DNA of 64,000 bases from Melastoma dodecandrum (GCA_029817715.1 JARUPY010000396.1:5952001-6016000), one strand, 5' to 3'. Positions 49,500 to 63,206 are shown, counted from the stretch's first letter. The notes: generated by a model from the letters alone, not told the origin. Numbers and translations are program-made.

Positions 49500-51236
49500 A
49501 ACCCCCCAACACCCCGGGAAGGAAAAAGAAAAAGAAAGAGACCCTTTTGCTTAATCCAACTCAGCAAGACGAAGCAGAAGCTTGAGCTCGCTAATCATCA
49601 CCAAGTTCCAACCTTTACATGAATCATCACGAGCTGTGTCGGGGGGAACTGACAGGAGGGCATCAAGATTGGATTTTGCGAGGTGGGGTGTGGTTTATTA
49701 CGTGAACGAGGGAGGGAGGGGGATCCGATCGGGCAAACCCCCCCCCCCCCAAAACCAAAAAAAAAAGGGGGGAGAGAAAGAAAAGGCTGTTGGTGGTTTG
49801 CCTTTTTCGAGTTTTTCACGCTTGGTTTTGGTTTTCGGGATGAAAATTGTGCTCTTTGGGACAAACGCACGCGCTTCTCTTTCACTTCTCTCGTCGTCTT
49901 GTCTTGTAATAATGTGGTCATTTTGTAATAAGTCACAAATTGCTTCTTCATCTTCTTTTTTAACTGCTGTAATTAATTTATGGGTCGACCAGATGATGTG
50001 TCTTTCGCGTCTTTCCATTATTATTTTTTTGTGGGGGTCTAGCATGTGATGTGTAGTAGTGTCCTAGTAGTACTATGAATTCCACCTCCCCCACCAAACC
50101 AAAAGAGTCACGATAGGGAAAATCTAGGGGAAATCACTCACTGCCCATTCGTGTGATTGATTATTAATGAAGGGACAATCATGAGAACCCAAAACAACAG
50201 GATTGAATAAATAACGTCTTTATTTATGACCCAGATTTTTGAGAAAGAGAATCACTGTAATTTAGAAGCAAAAGGAGCCCCCCATCCCTGTCACTATGCA
50301 AACCCAACTTTTATCTTTTTCAGGACAAAAATCCTTATTAATTTCACCAAAGGAGGACAAAAACTTGATCACTTTTGCCGGGTTGGGGACAAAATTTACT
50401 CGACAACCCGAGAGAGAGAGAGAAGAGGAGGGAGGGGGTAAAAAGTGGCATCTTTCCCGGAACGATGTTTTTAGTGATAATTGCGATGTAATCTTTTCTT
50501 TTTCTTATCTGGAGGAATTAAAAATAGTAGGATTATATATGACAAGTGTATTATCAGCTTTCTCCCCCATCTCTCCCAATACCAAACAAATCAAAAGTTA
50601 TATTATATACTATATGTTCCCAATCAAACCAACCAAGGCAAGGGTGGAACAAGAGGCCCATCTAATTGGGCCCTTATGGACCCTACTGGGCCCATATCTG
50701 AGGCCCGTGATTCCCAATATATATATATATATATATAAGATGGCGGAAGTCGCACTCGGCTATCTCTATCTTGATATATTGAAGAAATGTCTTTGGGCAA
50801 ATGGATAGTGGGGGAAAGAAGGACATTCTGTGCAAAAACCCTAATTCCATAAAAGACAGGGAAGAAACCAAGCCAACCACCCTACGGAAATCCCATCCCC
50901 CACCACCACCAACAAACCTAATTAAACATCACTTGTAAATAACTAATGATGATACATATATTCTATGTACATTCATTCAGAATCATATCCCCCCCAACTA
51001 AATCGAAACTCTCTATCCACCCACCAATTAAAAAACTCCTATACGGGGCACATATTGAGCTATGTACCATATAACATATTCAAAATTAAAAAAAAAAAAG
51101 AAAAAGAAAAACGACTCACCAGAAGTAATCTGACCACCACCTCCATCAGCAGCCGCCGCCTCCTCCTCCCTTTATCCCCCAAAGAAAAAAATCATTCATT
51201 CATGGACGGACACCTCTTTCTTCAACCTAACCTGCC
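49500..51236. other. BSK1-like promoter/leader and intergenic spacer
   Basis: 49500-49740 is leader-like sequence. It contains a run of 13 C (49738-49750) followed by A-rich sequence. 50400-50425 holds a GA-rich tract. 50669-50697 carries two GGGCCC/TGGGCC words. 50717-50737 is an (AT)n microsatellite. 51080-51236 is probably the 3' UTR of the next minus-strand gene. No gene supported; the frames here are low-complexity. Confidence 0.4.
50717..50737. repeat. (AT)n microsatellite
   Basis: About ten AT dinucleotides without interruption. Confidence 0.9.
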
Positions 51237-54029
51237 TTAACCTTTCTGCTCTACTAATAAACCCATCCTACATATCTCTTCCCCCTTAGGAGCATCCCAA
51301 CTGTCCGCTCTCCTCCTCAACTCCCCAAACTCCCGGACGCAACCATCCAGTCCCAGCCCCTTCACCTTCCTCCTCACCTTCGCCAGCTTCTCCCCCACCG
51401 CCTTGTCAAATACCTCCTCCCAGCCTTTCTCCCACTCCTCGTGCGCATCGCACAGCTCCAACGTCCCGTTCTCCCAGTTCGTCCAGCTCCACCCTTTCTC
51501 CAAGGAGCTCATCACGTCCTCCACGCACTGTCCCCTGCATACCGGCTTGCATGGCCGGCACTTTGTGCCGCTCAGCGGCCCCTTGCTCGACATTGCTGCC
51601 ACCGGTACCCCGAAACGGCTTGGAGGGAATTCGTAGCGACGGTCGCTCACGATGCAGAACGGCAGGCGAGGGGAGACGTAGGGGATCTTGTTTGTGGTTA
51701 GCTGCGCCCGGAATGCGGTCTCGGAGTTGAGTTGGCGATAGCCAGAAGAGTCTAGGAGTGGGATGAGGGATAAGCGGGAAAGGGCGACGGTGGAGGTCTG
51801 GAGATCACCGATGCCAAACCGATCGTTGAGACCACCGTAGGTTGACCCCGGCGGTACCACGTAAGTGCCCCGGATGAAGTTATCACGGGACAGCTGGGCG
51901 TTCCAGTACCCATCTACACGTGTCCGGATGATCCAGTCATAAGTGAAGTTGTGGCGGGATTGATGGGATTTGATCAAGGTCAAGCATCCTTCCACTAAGT
52001 TGAAGTATTGTAATAGACCCTGCAAGAGTAGCGAAACACCATGAATACGACAAACTCAGAATGCACCGTCCTACAAGGAAGAGTTCTCACTATACGGGAA
52101 AACAAGTTCAGATGTCTACCCTCGATGACTCCCCCCGCTGGTCAACTTAATTAAACCTTATTGGTCTCCACTGTTTCCAAGCTTATTACGACAAGTAAAA
52201 AATGCCGATTTGGGATTCTAGTTTGGATAAACAAACCATCTTTATATCTCCTAAACTTGATGCAGGCTCCAAATCCCAAAGATGAGAATCGCCATTCATA
52301 CAAAAGCAGGAATTCAGAATAATAAATAATAAATTAGTCATTAGAGGCTTAAGAAAAGGTAAGGGAGGGAGCAAGCAACACAATACACAAGGCAACTTAC
52401 TCCCACATTAACTATTATTAGCTCGGCCTGATCATTCTGATAAGTTGCGAATTGACCTATCATCCTTACAAACGACAAGTTTTCAGGACAGCGAGTGGGA
52501 ATCGCTAAGCCACAAGGCGTCCACTCCAAAGTTTTCAAGACCATGACTCAATATCTCTGAGAATAACAAAGGGCGCAGGGTAGGACGCATTAAACAACTG
52601 CTTGCCTGGGAAAATCCCCAAACACTCTTCATTTGAAAATGTCAAATGGCCGCCCTCCAGTTAGGGATTTATAATTGGCTAAAAGACCCCACCCACAACT
52701 AGGACAACTCATTTTCACAGGTCAATCCATCTGTGCTCTAACATTATCAATTAAGAATCCTGAGATACTGAAGAAAACCGGTTAAGACCTCAATATGGTT
52801 TTTATCGACTATCAATAATAAAAATTTAACCATGTGGCATAAACTGCTTATGACCACTAACAGCAGCCGCTCCAATCGCGTGCAGTGTAAAACAATTTAA
52901 TTTAACTCTCTTACTCTCTTAATTTTTTAATCTAAAGCAAACGTGAGGGACAATAAGATGCCCAAGAATATAAAAATCTTAGTGGGTCTCAGACAAACAA
53001 TTGTGCCTTTGCACCCATTTCAAGATTACCAAGAAAACTCCAAGAAACATTAAAACACCTAAAAGGTAACTTATCGAATCCACAAGTAGGGAACGACTTG
53101 GCTCATTAACAATAGCTAAATCAGCAAGTAACTTACCCACGGTTTTTACAACCCTTCCTTGATGATCCAAGGATGTCCTAGCCAAACCCAAGATTGTTTA
53201 ATTGAAACGTAGCAATGATAATCACTTTGTGAAGCCCATGTTCGAGAAACGGACAAGGAAACTAAGAATATCTGATGAAAACCACACCCGGTAAGGGGCT
53301 TCCGATCTCTGGGTCAACAAATCCCCCACGACGTTGTCAAAAACGACCTACCAAACCTCCCTGAAGATATGACAAATTCCAAATGTAGCGCAATCACCGA
53401 ATGCGCCAAGACATACAATGGGGAGGGAAGCTTCAGGCAATTTGGACACAAAACAGAGACACCCAAAATGCAACAAGAGAAGTCCGGATTTCTACAGTGA
53501 CGACAATTAAATTAATTCAAAGGACTAGCTTTCGAACCTGAATTCCGTTAGGGGAGTTACGGGCGGTGAGGACGCGAAGGGCAGGCTCAGTCTCGTTGAT
53601 GAAGGCGGGCTTGAAGATCCTAACGGAGGCGATCCTGGGGGAACGGTTGAGGATCACGAACTTGTAGGAGTTCTCGTCGAGGGGGCTGTGGAGGAACAGA
53701 TCAGCGGTAGGGTAAACGCGGAGCAAGCCGCGGATGATGGAGGGGCCGGTGAGCTCGAACCGCCTGGCTCCCCCGACGAGGCAGACGGCGATCCTAGAGC
53801 TATTGAGGGGAGCGGAGTTGGCGGCGGGGATGGTGGAGGAGGAGGGGGAGAATGAAGGGAAGGAGAGCTGAGGGGGGAAGGAGGGGAAGGAGAAGAGGAA
53901 GAGGAGGAGGAAAAGGAGGGAGAGGGGTGGGACGAGGAGGAGGGAGGTTCGCCATTGGAGGTCGGAGAGCCACCGGGGAATTGGGAGGAGCTTGAGGCGG
54001 TGCATCCGGTCGGGATCGTGGGGTTTCAT
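51237..54029 (-). CDS. plant type II membrane protein (DUF7796-like)
   Basis: Two exons, 54029-53538 and 52019-51237, join as SPNGIQ-GLLQYFNLVEGC to give 424 residues. A single hydrophobic anchor near the N-terminus (LLLVPPLSLLFLLLFLFSF) after a short basic segment predicts a type II Golgi or ER membrane protein. The lumenal part has RIAVCLVGGARRFELTGPSI, YPTADLFLHSPLDENSYKF, a Rossmann-like start reminiscent of glycosyltransferases, YDWIIRTRVDGYW (which could act like a DxD-bearing loop) and a Cys-rich block KCRPCKPVCRGQCVEDV. Family members are plant proteins without a tested activity; the DUF7796 assignment is from memory. The 1.5-kb intron contains no other gene. Confidence 0.8.
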
Positions 54030-54894
54030 GCGAAGGGGATTCTCCTCCTCCCTTCCTACCTTCCTTCGCTGGCGTTACTCCTCGTGTCTTCTCCTGTGAA
54101 AGTTAGCAGCTGAGAGTTAGGAGGTCGTGACGACGACGATTGGTTGTTGTAAAGAGTCAGAGAAGAATGGCGTGATTGCGGTGGGTTTTGGGTTTTCAGT
54201 GAGTGCTTCAGACGAGCCGGGAGGGGCATTTTTGTAACTTCCCCATGACCCCTCCCGATCAGATCACACGGATTCTCCCTCCAGATCTCGCTCGTCCCTT
54301 TTGCGCCCGATTTACTTCAATAATTGGAGTTACTGATAACGACGACGATGATACGATACATTGGCATCCTCCCTGTTAGGACCGTCCCAAAGTATTATTT
54401 ACACATCCTTGTTCCCATGTCGAGATCCCAAACTCCCAAGTTCTGACTTTTCTTTCTGGGACTTGCAAGGGAAGACTTTTTATCAAGTTCGGAGTTGGTT
54501 GGATCGACTGATCAAAAGAGAAGATTAAATAAGGATTGGCTCTTCCTACAAAGTCACAAATGGATCTACTTGTTGTGTCCCCTTCTGTCTGTCTAATCTT
54601 TCTGTCGGGGACAAACAATGTCGAACTAAGCCTCATACTACATAATTCGCATCATTTATGCTAACCGTAAACTTCCCCATTATGACCACCAGTAAAAAAT
54701 TGATATTAAAATAGGACAGCCAGAGCGAGGATACCGCTTTCACTCTGCCCAGCGAGAAGAATCGGATCGCACCTGAAGACATTCCCCCTCCCACTTGAGA
54801 GCCAGACTCTTTGGTTTTTACTTCCGGGGGCGATCACATTAATGTAACAAACTGCGAAATGCAGGAGTTGGAACAGGCGCGGTGACCAAGCAGG
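54030..54894. other. promoter of the type II membrane protein gene and 3' flank of the PPR gene
   Basis: 54030-54360 is leader and promoter; 54650-54894 is probably the 3' UTR of the following minus-strand PPR gene. An open minus frame between them (54636-54376) has no recognisable domain. Confidence 0.4.
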
Positions 54895-57800
54895 TCATGA
54901 TTGATCATACTTGATCTGTAGTCTCTGCGCCCAGGGACTCTCCTCAGGTGACCAACTTATGGGCGCCGTTCCTTCGATAGCGCACCATCTCAGATTCAAC
55001 AGAGCGAAAGCAAGGTTATCGTCGTCGATCTCGAATAGAGATGCCAACCGAGACTCAACCATGGGGTCTTCGCTCAGGATGAATTCGTTATACGTCGTCC
55101 TCCTGTCTTCTGGTACAGTCCCATCCTGAGATATCATCCGTACACTCAAAACCTGCAAAGCCTGCATGGCTGTTTTCATGTATCCATTGTCAACATATGC
55201 AGCAACGACATAGCTGCAGGTTGATGGGTCAGGCTGAACATTTTCCCGGCGCATTAGCTCAATAACATGCTCAAGCAATGCAAGTTCGCCCTGAAAAGAT
55301 GAAAAGTGAAACATCATTTTCACGCCCATTAACTTGCATCCAACATCCCAAAGTTAATACCCAATGACGACAAGCTTTTCTCGGCTCAGATAAATATCTA
55401 TGAGGCTGAGCTTAATGTCTGCGGAAGCACAGTGTGAAATTTTCCATCTCTACATTTCTAGACATGAAAAGAAGTGAAGTGAATATGAAGCTGTAACAGC
55501 CCAGACACTAGGCTAGGATAGCATTTCAACAAAAAATCCATCCCCCACATCTATGTCCTTGACAAACCATGCAACACCTCCAAACAAGTGAGTCAAGCAA
55601 TAAGCCCGTCGCATAAGCAACACTCACAAGATGCATCATAAAGATGAACTAGTTCAAGAAAAAGCAGTCCATGTCACCTCATTATCGTTAGCCCCCAAGC
55701 CAATAGTTTGCATGCAAGATAAAGTGAGAGCTTCAATATTTCACTTTTTCACTCAATTTCTTAATGGTGTATCATAAAGATGGACTAGTTCAAGAACAAG
55801 CAGTCCATGTCACCACATTATCCTTGGCCCCCAATCCAATAGTGTGCATGTAAGATAAAGTGAGTCACCTTTTCACTCAGTTTCTTAATAATTGTATTGT
55901 AAAACAATACGTCAAGTGACATTCCTTCGGACCTGGCTTGAGCCAGGAGATAAAATGCCTCGTCATAGTTCTCGTCATCTAAAAGCATCTGCAGAGAAAA
56001 TACCCAATTATTTTCAGAGAATGAAACATAAGGGGCGAAAAGGCTGCATATTATAGAAAATTACCTTCAAAAGGATAGTGAATGTGGTTGTTACTGGAAG
56101 ACATCCACTGCGAATCATCAATGAGACCAATGTGCAGGCAGACCTGAAACATTTTACAATGCTACAATAATCAATCATGATGTTATAGGTTTCAGCATCG
56201 GGTGGGCATGGGCTGGATCTCATATTCTTAAATATCTCTATTGCCTTGCCGCCCTGACCACAAAGAACAGATGTTATAGTCTTTAAAAAGAAATCTCATT
56301 TTCTAAACAATATGCTTATGCCATTTGAATGCATTCACCTCATTAGCCTCCACTAATGAATGTAAAACAGTGTTGTATAGTGGTGTCACAAGGCGAAAGT
56401 CACTTGGAATGTCAATATTCTGTGCCACTTGCAAATGTTCTATGAGCTCTTTTATCATTCCCTCTTGTCCAAGGACTCTGACCTGAAGAGAATAACTACG
56501 GTTAACAATTCTGCCCGTAATTTTTGTCAGAGAAGCCAGTCCTTTAGTTGAATAAAAGATAACCACAAAGAAGATAACACAGGCTGCAAAGTTCATTAAA
56601 TAAAAACTGTGAAGATTCAGCCAGAAGCAAACACTGTGTGCACACATCTTTTGGTGGCATTTCATATGGAATTGTACTTGAACAAGTAGAACCTTATGGT
56701 TCAGCACTCTTGATCTTTTAAATAAGAATATATGTATTACAAAGTAGATAATAAGCACCCTTAAGCTATTGCATCCTAACAAAATGTGGCGAATAATACG
56801 GCAGTTGAAACATTTAAAGATCAGAATCTTTAAAGTGAAAATGTCATCCTGAATGCGCACACAATTTTAATCAACACCAAGCCCAAAAAATCAGGGCAAT
56901 AAAGGCCAACGTGCATGTTGAAGATGATTGCCAATTTCTGATGCTACTGACCCTCATTCTACTTTTTACGAAACAATGTCAGCATTCACATCAATTAGTT
57001 GTTTCCTGCTCCAATAAAAAATGCACAGAGCCGATCATTACCAAGTTTCTTACTGATAGCAAATTATGCTGAACTCCTCTTTTAACCATATCTGTTTCAA
57101 TAACAGATATCCTTTTCGCAGCTTCTGCACGAGACAATATGTTCCCTTCTTCGTATGGAAAATTAACATTACCAAACAAGGAAAACAGCAGACCATACGT
57201 CGTAATATCTGGATGGACATTTATTTGCTTCATTTTAGCCAGTAAACGAACAGCTCTCTCAGGTTGATTCTGTAGAAAAAAGAAACATTCCTTTAGAAGG
57301 TATAACTAGTTGTTTCAATAAATACATAGAAAATATTTAGCCAATGTTTCTCAAAAAATTCACGACAGAATGGGTCAATTGATCAATGCAACGAAGAAAA
57401 AGTGTCCAAGAGAAAAAGGTATTCTTAAAGTTTCAGAAGGACAACATCATATTGGCCTTATGGATTGCCTGAGCCAAAAGCATGATTGCAATGAAAGATG
57501 GATCGAAAAACAAAATTTCAAATAGAAGCCAGGAAAAAATTGTGACATTTTTCCAGGAGCCACGCTTTTGGACAAAATTGCATTTAAAAAGGATAGGAAA
57601 AACAGCAAGATGCAAGAAAAGAAGAGGAAAAGCAGTTAAGAGAAGTGGAATCTAACCATCGCATTGCATGCTGCCAGACATGCATTAAATGGATATGGAT
57701 GAGGACTTCCAGAAATCTGTCCTAACAGCTCTTCCGCCAAATCCAGTTCCGAGGCCTTACTGCAACTTATTGCAACAGCTGCAAGAGTAGAGTCATGTGG

Positions 57801-60177
57801 CTTCAGATTTTCTTTTTGCATCAATTTCAGCTGTAGAAGGACCGCATCAAACATCTTTAGCGCATGAATCAAAGCCATCAGATGATAACATGGAATATAA
57901 AGATATTTGAGCAGAATGCACACTCACCACTCCCAAAGCATCCTCATAACCTCTCTCCGGAATAATAGCCCTGATATATCCATCATACGTGTAGCTAGAT
58001 GGTTGCAAGCCAAGATTGATCATCTAGAGATATAAGGATGAGATCTTCCTTCAACACCTTTATGATGTCTACTAAGTGAAAAACGAGAAATGGAGAACAA
58101 ACGTATAGAAAAGAAGAATGTGAAACACAAGTAGCAACATAGCATCTCCCACCAAAATATTTTCATTTCAGATAAGCTCACAGTTCTTCATTAAATAAAA
58201 AACCCATAAATTTCATTAAGTTTTTCTGACAAAAAAGTGCGGTCAACATCTAGGAGAGACTTCTTATCCACATATAACAAAGCAACCAACATTCAGCAAA
58301 GACTTCATAGGACTAAAATCTACCGAGATTTCATGAACAGATTGACAATATTTATGGAAGGTCATAAAAAAGTTACCAATACCTGCTGGAACAACTTGTC
58401 TGCCAAAATACTGTTCCTTGCCTTAGCACATGAATGTAGAACATCATTGAAGGACCACCTTAGCTCCTTAGAAATCAACGGAGCTTTAATCCTTAAAGTA
58501 GATAATGCACTAGAGCAAACATCACTATTGATGGTCGAACAAATCAATTGCAAGTCATTCCCACAAGAGGTGGCTCGGTTACTGCGGTTCTTCATTTCTT
58601 TTTCACCAGATCTATCTAGGATTGGTTCACTCTTTGAGGGTATTGGAATGTCTAATCTTGAAGATGAAAACACTCCTATTGCAGGATTGTGAAGCCCATT
58701 GCTAATAGCCAGATCTACCATCATTTGTAATGTTATATATGCAGTATCCAGATCACCTAACCTTGAGAAGGCCCAGATGAACTTTCTCAATGACAAACTG
58801 CTCAAGCTATAGTGTTTGCTGTAGTCTTTCCAGATCTGATGAGCGACAGATATATTTTCCTGCCAGACTGCAATCTAACAAAAGATATATATAGTGATAT
58901 ACCAGGTGACAAGAATAAAAGAACAAAAGAACAGTGGATACAGCACAGTAAACGACTTAAAATGGCAGGATACTGCATGAATGAAGCATATTAGAAACAG
59001 CATAAGCAAGCTCCAAAACATCAACGGAACAACCATAAGTACAGTCAACAAGAACAACTGCAAAGAGCCACATCTCTAAATGAGCAATAAATAGCATATT
59101 ATTTCTTCAAAAAGATTAAAAGATTTATGGTGGTGACTCATGAAATTATTTTCTGCATTTTCATAAACTTTAGAAACCAAAATGACCATGATTTATAGCA
59201 TCACAAGTATTTGCCATGATCAGTGAAGAACATAAAACTTTCTGGCCTAGGACTCTGACATTTTTGTCTTATAATGCAACATTGATGCTATCAGCATATC
59301 TGCTTTACTGGTGCACATGCCTACCCCAGTCAAAAAAATTCAAAAGAGTATGTGCTGTGAAGAACTTGAGGTGAAGAGAATTTTATGACTAAGATGCACG
59401 CCGCCATTTACTCCCTTTATCACAATGGAAGTACAAAATTTTAAACAAAAATCATCAGCCTCCAGGGTTTAAAGAATTTCATTCCCTTTGTAGCAGAACA
59501 GAGGCACAGTTTTGATTCGCATGAAAAAAAGGTGCCAGGTTAGACATTAAATAATGAGATATAGCTATCTTCATCAGAAGCATTTAGAAGGAGCTTCCTT
59601 TAACCCAACTCATAGTACCCATTAATATCAAACAGAGAAAAAGGAAACACCTCAAATAAACAGTGACTTTTAGCTGAGACTTTCAACTGACTATAGAAAT
59701 GAATCATAAGTATTACAAATTACCTTCAGCAATTCAAGATAAGTAGCTTCATTCTTTCCCACCAGCTGACAATCCATGAGATGAAAGCAATTATTGATCT
59801 GAATAGGGCTTTGTGAATCAACACAAGCCTTCAACAAGCAATTATAAGCAGCCAAAGATGGGTATATCTTCTGATGCTCCCAAAGATGCAGCAGCATTCG
59901 ATAGCCCTGGATATAATCGGAAATCAAAAACCTAAAAGGATCAGAAGCTTTAATGGATATGGAAACCTTGTCCAGATAAGCCAATCTGTCTGCTATGTAT
60001 CTCCTGCGTAACATCCAAACAATTACAGCAGCTAATACTTATTTAAAGCTTTGGAAGACAAAAAGGAAATAAAAGAAAATTATGCAGCCATTCAAATTTC
60101 CCAGAATTGAATATATAAGCCAAAAAATGGAAATTCCTTTGAAGATTCTGATTGATATGATATGATGTGATTTTTAT

Positions 60178-60209
<32 letters not shown>

Positions 60210-61533
60210 TACAAGAGAAACACTGATTCCCAAATTCCCTTGAAGTTATATAGGATATATGGATCCTTGGCCACAGAATATCCACAAGCACATACCTCCT
60301 CTAAGTAACCTCCTTTACAAAGGGCTTGCATTGTAAGTATCTGGTAAGTGTCACTCATGTGGATCTTCTTTTCATTGAAAACTCGTGCAGTTTCCACAGC
60401 AAACTGAGCATGTAGTAACCAATAGCCCGATTCAGATCTAGATGAAAACTAAATAGTAGCGAGAGTCAAAAGAGAAAAAACTGCACACGCATAATTCTTA
60501 GTCCTTTATTATCAGCATCCGCATATGCACAACTGTTAAGTGTTCTATTATCATCAATTATGGTATGTATAACTTTTTTTTCAACTTCTTGAAAAAGGGC
60601 CAATCGTCCCAAGGGGACACCCCAGTGGTCAGGCCACTAAGGATTCACTTGAAGATCCCAAGTTTGAATCTCAACCGTCGTGTCGGGTACTCTTACTTAC
60701 AAAAAAGGGAAAACCTTGGTGCAACAACAGAGTTGCCCCAGGTTCGAGATATGAAAAAAAATAAAGTAAAATCTCTTTACATTCTACCGATAATATAATG
60801 CACACATATGAGGTCTTCCCCCAGCCCCCTAGTCAGAAGCGATTCTCATCAAAATAATAAACCCTCACGGCCTAATGCCATCACATAATCTTTCGACCAA
60901 TTAACTAACGCTAATGCATAAGATTATAAATTCCATGGGAAAGTCAGTGCAGCGACTAAACATATTCAGATAAAAACTAAGAGAATCTAAAGTTATATTT
61001 CATAGTCTATAAGACACCTACAAACAATTCCTTAAGAAAGACAGGGAAACTAAACACTAAAGAATCATAAATAAACCATTTTACCAAGGGATCTGGAGAT
61101 TTCGCACAATAGTCCAGAAGGTGAATGAAATCGCCCGCTCTTGGTGATTGATTCCCTTCGCTGAGATTCAGTAGCAGTTTGGAAGCTCTTGTTCTGTCCC
61201 CCGAACGAAGAGCATTGATGATTTGCATTTGAATATGTCTCGGAACGTACTCTGATACGGTTTCAAGACATTTACATTGAGGAATAGAAAACTTGCGCAC
61301 AATATATACTCAACGCATAACTCCCGCAAACAGGATGCACAGTGTATACTAACCTCCGGAGGATCCATAATCCCGCCGTTGGGTGCATCTCCATCCCTGA
61401 TAGCATATAACGTCAGCATAAACAATTAATTAAACCGGGGGAAGGCAACAGTCAGGAAGTTCAGTCACGCCACAAACCAATTCCAGAAACATCGTCAGGT
61501 ATCTGTGCTTACCGTCCTCCAGACCCTCCGCAT
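54895..61533 (-). CDS. multi-exon PPR protein, At1g76280-like
   Basis: P-class-like PPR gene with many introns, unlike the intronless PLS genes at the left of the window. Start chosen at 61533: exon 1 (61533-61513) encodes MRRVWRT before a GTAAGC donor. Exon 2 is about 61397-61354; exon 3 starts after an acceptor near 61258 with EYVPRHIQMQIINALRSGDR. Later blocks in order: MSDTYQILTMQALCKGGYLE (60360), HLWEHQKIYPSLAAYNCLLK (59890), LRKFIWAFSRLGDLDTAYIT (58790), WSFNDVLHSCAKARNSILAD (58460), LKPHDSTLAAVAISCSKASE (57810), ITTYGLLFSLFGNVNFPYEE (57200), LVTPLYNTVLHSLVEANE (56390), PDAETYNIMIDYCSIVKCF (56200), VQPDPSTCSYVVAAYVDNGY (55220). It ends SPWAQRLQIKYDQS-stop at 54895. The order and the C-terminus match Arabidopsis At1g76280, a PPR protein of unknown target. 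Not every small exon border is resolved. Confidence 0.9.
60178..60202. repeat. (CA)n microsatellite
   Basis: About 12 CA dinucleotides followed by a short TA run, in an intron of the PPR gene. Confidence 0.9.
60595..60757 (+). mobile_element. probable tRNA-derived SINE in an intron
   Basis: The segment reads CCCCAGTGGTCAGGCCACTA (A-box-like), then about 30 bases on AAGTTTGAATCTCAACC (B-box-like, one base from GTTCGAATC), then CCTTGGTGCAACAACAGAGT and CCAGGTTCGAGATATG with an A-rich tail. This layout is that of plant SINEs. No flanking target-site duplication could be fixed by eye. It lies in a PPR-gene intron, opposite to the gene's strand. Confidence 0.45.
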
Positions 61534-62249
61534 TCGGGCGAAAAACTCAACGACTTGCAGTTCGTATTACTAAAGCAATGCTACTTAATCGGCGAAGTTC
61601 AAATCCCCGGCTACCTCCAACTGTCTTCAGTGACCGCTAGATTCACTTTCCTCACAAGTCCAGAAATCTTATTCTCATTCTCCTCCTCCGGCACGCCGCC
61701 GTCATCGATCCACGGATTCCAAGAATCGATCAAGAACTCCAACAAACGGCGAAATTCTCCGACACAACCTTCTTCTTCACCGGAAACGCCATCAGAAACC
61801 AAACAACGACGACGACGAAGCCGTCAGAATCGGTTTCCCTCCATCAAATCCATCAAGAACGAGAAAATCAATCGCGGGAGTAAGAAATCTTCCGCCGATT
61901 GCAGTTGGGCCGTGCCATTTGCCCTAATCACTCTCAAAAAACCCGAGAGAAAATTGGGCCTACCTTTAATCGGTCCAAATATATGGGCTTGTTTGAATTG
62001 GGCCCGTCCAGATTAAAATATTGGGCTAAATTTTTATTGGGACAGTGCAATGCTAATTCTGCCGAACAATGAGTAATGTAATTGAGATTTAGTAATACTA
62101 CGAATCGTATAGTATGCAGACGTTTTTCATTAGGATAAGGAGCACTTTCTTACCGAACTATTCATTGCACAAGTATTTTGGTTTAACTTATTCGTAAGAA
62201 ATTCAAATGTACGAGATGGGGGCTGGCCCTATCTGTTTCCGGCCGGCGA
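61534..62249. promoter_or_regulatory. PPR gene leader and promoter with five site II motifs
   Basis: TGGGCY words lie at 61905-61910, 61955-61960, 61984-61989, 61999-62004 and 62022-62027, i.e. five within about 123 bp and roughly 370-490 bp upstream of the start codon. Site II clusters are common in promoters of nuclear genes for organellar RNA processing. A plus-strand open frame over this stretch is Ser/Arg-rich and is taken as fortuitous. Confidence 0.6.
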
Positions 62250-62950
62250 ACTTTACTTGGCGGGACAGCTGCTGTCGAAAGTCGGAGAACATGGATTCAG
62301 GACAGCGTAATCGCCAATCTCTTCGTCATTCGTAATAACATCCATCGTCTTTTCCTCTAGCAAGTGCCTTGATCCCATCCCTGACCTTACTGTCGTACAC
62401 CATCGCCAAAATTAAGGAACAAATCTATCTCCATCCCAACCGTGCTAATCCAGACAGGCTTCAACACCTAAAGTCGGCTTAGCAGCCTAGCAATTAGGTG
62501 AAAGCTACCAACCTCTTTTTAATCCTAGGACGAATCTGACTATGATATTATGTAGAAATTATGTGTCGATTACCTTAACCTAAAAGCTAGCAATTAGTTG
62601 AAAATTTCTAATCATATATAAACACTTAGACCAATCCTTTTGTGGAATTATTCCCGATACTCCTCGCCGTTGTTCAATTTCTGACTAGCGGACATTTGCT
62701 GCTTCCAGGTAAATGCTGAAACCACCTCCACACGAGTCGGGTTCTCATTGCCCGAGCTTCTTGCCAGAGCCTTAAGAGCAGAGATGGCCTAGGCTTCGAA
62801 TACGAATCTCCTGGTGATGCCCGTTCCATTCCCCTGAAACAAACTGGGGATCACCTCGGAAAGGTCCTTGTCCGGGGAATTGTCCAGCAGGAAGATCGAT
62901 TATGTGTCTGTGCGGATTTTGAGGCGAGACATAATTTTAAACACGCATAA
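62250..62950 (-). pseudogene. BAHD acyltransferase pseudogene fragment (middle + C-terminus)
   Basis: Minus-strand fragments of a BAHD (HXXXD-type) acyltransferase. The central part at about 62890-62705 reads DKDLSEVIPSLFQGNG, ITRRFVFEA-stop-AISALK, then SSGNENPTRVEVVSAFTW, the usual conserved NPTRVE-S block, with an in-frame TAG. The C-terminal part at about 62460-62265 reads VWISTVG, then after a frame change MDVITNDEEIGDYAVLNPCS, the family C-terminus. The stretch containing DFGWG and the N-terminal HXXXD active site are missing. Dead remnant. Confidence 0.7.
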
Positions 62951-63206
62951 CACGTTTAATATATAATAAAAATTAATTTTATTTACATTGTTTTCTATTT
63001 TAGGTTGAATCTTTTATATACAACTCAGAGTAACGTGAATGAACACCTTCTTACATAACTATTTATTGTAGGATCGTGTTTTTTAAACTTATTTGTAAGT
63101 AACTCGAGAGCCTCAGAAAGGGGCTCGCAGTATCTATTTGGGCGATGTATGGGGTTCACTCGGCCAGACGCCCACCGTCAAAGTTCAGAGGACACGGAAC
63201 GGCATA

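Noticed and set aside
52186..53191. Small minus-strand frames between the two exons of the type II membrane protein gene
   Set aside because: They fall in the 1.5-kb intron, have alternative starts and no domain; the flanking exons join cleanly in frame.
61555..62016. Plus-strand frame of 153 codons at the PPR promoter
   Set aside because: No ATG-supported gene context or domain; it overlaps the PPR leader and the site II cluster and is Ser/Arg-rich.
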